Shown here: positions 61,793 through 64,000 of the stretch, in pieces
Numbering within the stretch: the first letter of the stretch is position 1
Layout of the letters: every line of letters starts with the position of its first letter
Assembly: GCA_019418025.1 (NCBI GenBank)
Contig: DYCR01000004.1
Location: 59,408 to 123,407, forward strand
DNA length: 64,000 bases
Reading direction: 5' to 3'
DNA from: Clostridiales bacterium
Lineage (GTDB): Bacteria > Bacillota > Clostridia > Oscillospirales > Oscillospiraceae
Position numbers and translations under genes: made by a program
Notes under the pieces: model-generated
The model's database searches: none
Told to the model about the DNA's origin: nothing
The model's input: the letters and a program-made list of their open reading frames with translations, nothing else

Positions 61793-61942
61793 AAAAAGAA
61801 AACCCGGCATAGAAGCGTGCTATGCACAGGTTAACATAAAAATTATGGATGTACCGCTCCATTCCCCATCGTGCGGCAACGCAGCCTGACCTGCGCACCG
61901 CCGGATCAGGCGGCTTCAAGCCTCCATCCACATAAATCGAAT
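61793..61942 (-). promoter_or_regulatory. Structured leader of the CaCA exchanger with terminator (candidate riboswitch)
   Basis: On the minus strand a closing stem TGGATG / CATCCA (61930-61925 with 61851-61846) encloses hairpins such as CCGCC-N5-GGCGG and GTGCG...CGCAC. A terminator GCATAG-N7-CTATGC, extendable to 10 bp with one bulge and followed by TTTTCTTTTT (61825-61793), comes before the gene. I do not recognise the class. Confidence 0.6.
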
Positions 61943-61948
61943 GGTTGA

Positions 61949-61977
61949 ATGATAGCATAAATATAGGACTTTGTCAA
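61949..61977 (-). promoter_or_regulatory. Promoter of the CaCA exchanger leader
   Basis: TTGACA (61977-61972), 17-bp spacer, TATCAT (61954-61949), giving a leader of about 190 nt. Confidence 0.78.
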
Positions 61978-61993
61978 TTAAAAAGGGCGTCTG

Positions 61994-62911
61994 TCACCTC
62001 TTGCGCCATGCCTTGCCCTGCCGAATATCCAATATATCCATTTGTCTGCGCATTTCATTCAGCACGCGTTTTTTATCCCCTGACCACTCCGGCGCAATCA
62101 GGATTTTTTTCGGGCCGTCCCCTGTCAGTCTGTGGATCACCATTTCCTCCGGCAGCTCCTCAATACAGGCAAATAGAATCCGAAAATACCCATCCATGTC
62201 CAGTGCAGGGAACTTACCCGCCCTGTAATCTTTTGCAAGGTCGGTCCCCTCCAGTATGTGCAGCAGCTGAAGCTTCACCCCCACCCGGCCGGATTCATCC
62301 GCAATGTAGCGGACCGTCTGGAGCATATCCTCCATGCTTTCCCCCGGCAAGCCCAAAATGATGTGAACAACGGTATAAAGATCCCGCTGGCGCAGCTGCC
62401 GCATGGCCTCGTCAAATACCGAGAGGTCATAGCCTCGCCGAATATAGTCTGCCGTTTTGGGGTGAATGGTCTGCAATCCCAATTCTACCCAAACCGGCTT
62501 GATTTTATTAAGCTCTGATAATAAATCGAGAACATCCTGAGGCAGACAGTCCGGTCGCGTCGCAATCGAAAGTGCCGCCACGTCCTCATGAGAGATGGCA
62601 TCCGTAAAAATTTCCCGCAGGTAATCTACCGATTCATACGTATTGGTATATGATTGAAAATATGCAATGTATTTTCTGGCGGATGTCTTGTTTTGCACCC
62701 TGCTTTTTGCAAGCTCGATTTGCTGACTGATGCTGCCGCATCTATCCTGCGCAAATTCCCCGGAGCCTCCTGCACTGCAAAAAATGCAGCCTCCCTTTCC
62801 CAGAGTTCCGTCACGATTGGGGCATGTCATGCCTCCGTCCAGTGCAAGCTTATAAACCTTTTCTCCAAATTGTTCCCTTACATATGCATTCAGGGAGTGA
62901 TATCGTTCCAT
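61994..62911 (-). CDS. Radical SAM protein, YhcC family
   Basis: 305-residue radical SAM enzyme. The cluster motif is an extended Cys spacing (CPNRDGTLGKGGCIFC, first Cys near residue 30 and CxxC twelve residues on) typical of YhcC/TIGR01212-type proteins. The partial TIM barrel continues with ATRPDCLPQDVLDLL, VELGLQTIHPKTADYIRRG and HIILGLPGESMEDML. Substrate unknown. ATG at 62911 is set because the ATG at 62920 sits directly on the GAGGA ribosome site. Confidence 0.92.
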   Translation of the reverse strand: MERYHSLNAYVREQFGEKVYKLALDGGMTCPNRDGTLGKGGCIFCSAGGSGEFAQDRCGSISQQIELAKSRVQNKTSARKYIAYFQSYTNTYESVDYLREIFTDAISHEDVAALSIATRPDCLPQDVLDLLSELNKIKPVWVELGLQTIHPKTADYIRRGYDLSVFDEAMRQLRQRDLYTVVHIILGLPGESMEDMLQTVRYIADESGRVGVKLQLLHILEGTDLAKDYRAGKFPALDMDGYFRILFACIEELPEEMVIHRLTGDGPKKILIAPEWSGDKKRVLNEMRRQMDILDIRQGKAWRKR

Positions 62912-63484
62912 AATGCTCATTCCTCGCCATTTTTATCATACCGGTGCCGCAAAATATCCCTCAGCGATTTGCACCGTTGGAATACCACTCCGATCCTAGC
63001 AGTCATATATTTTTCCGTTTAAGCAGTTTTTTCAGATTTCAATGTACCTACTGGTATAGAAGGAACACACCTATCATAGCCGCGTTCATATTCTACCCGA
63101 GATCCTCTTGAGAATCAAGTCAGGAAAATACTTCTCCCTCCGTCATATTATAGCAGCTGTGAACTCATCTCCCCGTCCTGTCAGGGTCCAAAATCAGAAC
63201 AACTGCATAATACGCAAGTTCGACCTATCATCTCTAAAAGTCAGAATCACAGTACAACCCGAAACACGGGGCACGCCACCGCACTAAATTTGAACATTGG
63301 AACCTTATATGCCACTCCCCATGCGTTTTCGTCTGCATAGTTTTCGGCTGGCTTACCCTTTTCCTGCTATCCTCCCATTTACCCCTGCTTTTCCTCTGTA
63401 TTTTCACAGGTGAAACCGTTCTGCAATCGGACCGATCCTGCGTAAAACATGATGTATTATCCCACGGGATTGATGACCCGTACC

Positions 63485-63506
63485 ATCAGGTTTCAATCAG
63501 GTTTCA
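63485..63506. repeat. 11-bp tandem repeat
   Basis: ATCAGGTTTCA twice in direct succession. Confidence 0.85.
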
Positions 63507-63549
63507 ATTTATCTGTTTTTCTGCATGTGCATTCTCCATACCTGTCATT

Positions 63550-63595
63550 CCAATAGATAACTACTGCACCATCCAATAGATAATTACTGCCCCAT
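63550..63595. repeat. 23-bp tandem repeat, possible mobile-element end
   Basis: Two adjacent 23-bp copies beginning CCAATAGATAA and ending CAT, with two mismatches. Repeated short blocks like this occur at ends of IS21-type elements; no transposase is present. Confidence 0.7.
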
Positions 63596-63946
63596 TTCAC
63601 CCCTGCACAGCCTGTTTTCCTGTTATTTTATAAGCATCCGGTCTGGTAGCACTGGCAGCGCAACACATTCTTTCATCTCTCCATTCCTTCACTGGCAGAT
63701 CGCACCATGCTCTTCCCGTCCATGCCGGATCAGTGCAGCTTTTCCTCCCTGGCATATGGGGTAGGGGTTCTATTACTAGATTTTTCGGGCTTCTTCTGGC
63801 TTTTTATCTTCCACGCTTTCGGATTTTTTCTTCCCGCCTTATTTACACAAAAATCTATACTTGCAGAAAAGTCAATCATTCTACATTCATGTAGTAAAAA
63901 TTGTTTTAAAAGGTTCCGTAAGATAACTCCAAACATACATAACACA

Positions 63947-63984
63947 AAAATCTGCCCGGAGGCGGTCAGATGCTTCCGGGCAGC
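63947..63984 (-). terminator. Terminator for a minus-strand gene beyond the window
   Basis: CTGCCCGGA / TCCGGGCAG with a 13-nt loop, followed on the minus strand by ATTTTTG. Confidence 0.55.
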
Positions 63985-64000
63985 GCAAAAAAAGAGCCTA

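Larger units (their letters stand above)
62921..63946. other. Gene-free stretch
   Basis: About 1 kb in which all frames are broken or lack a ribosome site and recognisable product. It is richer in A and T than its surroundings and contains two short tandem repeats. It may be decayed DNA or a former insertion site. Confidence 0.6.

Noticed and set aside
61793..61942. yybP-ykoY manganese riboswitch in the CaCA leader
   Set aside because: The conserved GGGGAGUAG and CUGAGC-type segments of that class were not seen.
63730..63945. 71-codon minus-strand frame near the right edge
   Set aside because: Lys-rich, no ribosome site, no recognisable family; likely chance.
1..64000. CRISPR arrays, rRNA and tRNA genes
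   Set aside because: No regularly spaced repeats, no cloverleaf or rRNA-like conserved stretches were seen by eye; a tRNAscan or Infernal run would be decisive.

Overview
The window reads as a chromosomal segment of a moderately GC-rich anaerobic Firmicute, most likely a gut Clostridia of the Oscillospirales type. This rests on gene content: DUF3793, DUF2325, a FeoB-associated Cys-rich protein, a DUF134/NifX/ParA cluster, five MATE transporters, cobalamin salvage and no respiratory chain genes. It also rests on the sharp TTGACA/TATAAT promoters and AGGAGG ribosome binding sites. No rRNA, tRNA or CRISPR array was seen. The exact genus cannot be read from the sequence.

Layout, left to right. 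1-10 kb: the end of a sensor histidine kinase, uvrA, pth, mfd and a VanW-type envelope protein (repair and housekeeping). 10-16.3 kb: a split chromate-type transporter, then an operon with an ECF transporter T subunit, a TIM-barrel protein and the cobalamin nucleotide-loop genes cobT, cobU, cobS, a short cobU-like gene and a phosphatase. 16.5-17.5 kb: a DUF2284 metal-binding protein behind a cobalamin riboswitch. 17.7-23.3 kb: feoB with its small Cys-rich partner, an AraC regulator, a DUF2325-DUF3793-flavodoxin operon and a DtxR-family repressor. 23.3-27.4 kb: a CydDC-like heterodimeric ABC exporter followed by YgbA-like and YbaN-like (DUF454) genes. 27.6-30.6 kb: an AI-2E family permease and a MATE transporter. 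30.6-37.5 kb (minus): a ferric-siderophore-type ABC transporter whose operon continues into three nitrogenase-like genes (one NifH-like, two NifD/K-like). 37.8-41.5 kb: a QueD-like protein, a Fur-family regulator, DUF4190, an Lgt-like enzyme and a divergent CDF transporter. 41.8-46.2 kb: a MATE gene and the DUF134-NifX-ParA-ParA-NifX cluster. 46.3-54.4 kb: bioY-DUF1284, a MATE gene and an Opp/Nik-type ABC transporter. 54.4-63 kb: MATE, NhaC antiporter, phosphoglucomutase, MATE, a CaCA cation exchanger behind a structured leader, and a radical SAM protein. 63-64 kb: about 1 kb without convincing genes, with short tandem repeats.

The unifying theme of the middle third is iron. A 16-bp interrupted palindrome, GTTAG-N6-CTAAC, occurs just downstream of the -10 box of feoB (two copies), the dtxR/exporter operon, a MATE gene and the ferric-ABC/nitrogenase-like operon, and in front of the DUF2325/flavodoxin operon. 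The DtxR protein in the same stretch carries Cys/Glu/His residues like those of the iron-sensing DtxR metal site. The most exciting element is the seven-gene operon that couples a ferric-type ABC importer to a complete nitrogenase-like reductase set under this operator. I read it as a candidate iron-acquisition redox system; no function for it is known to me.
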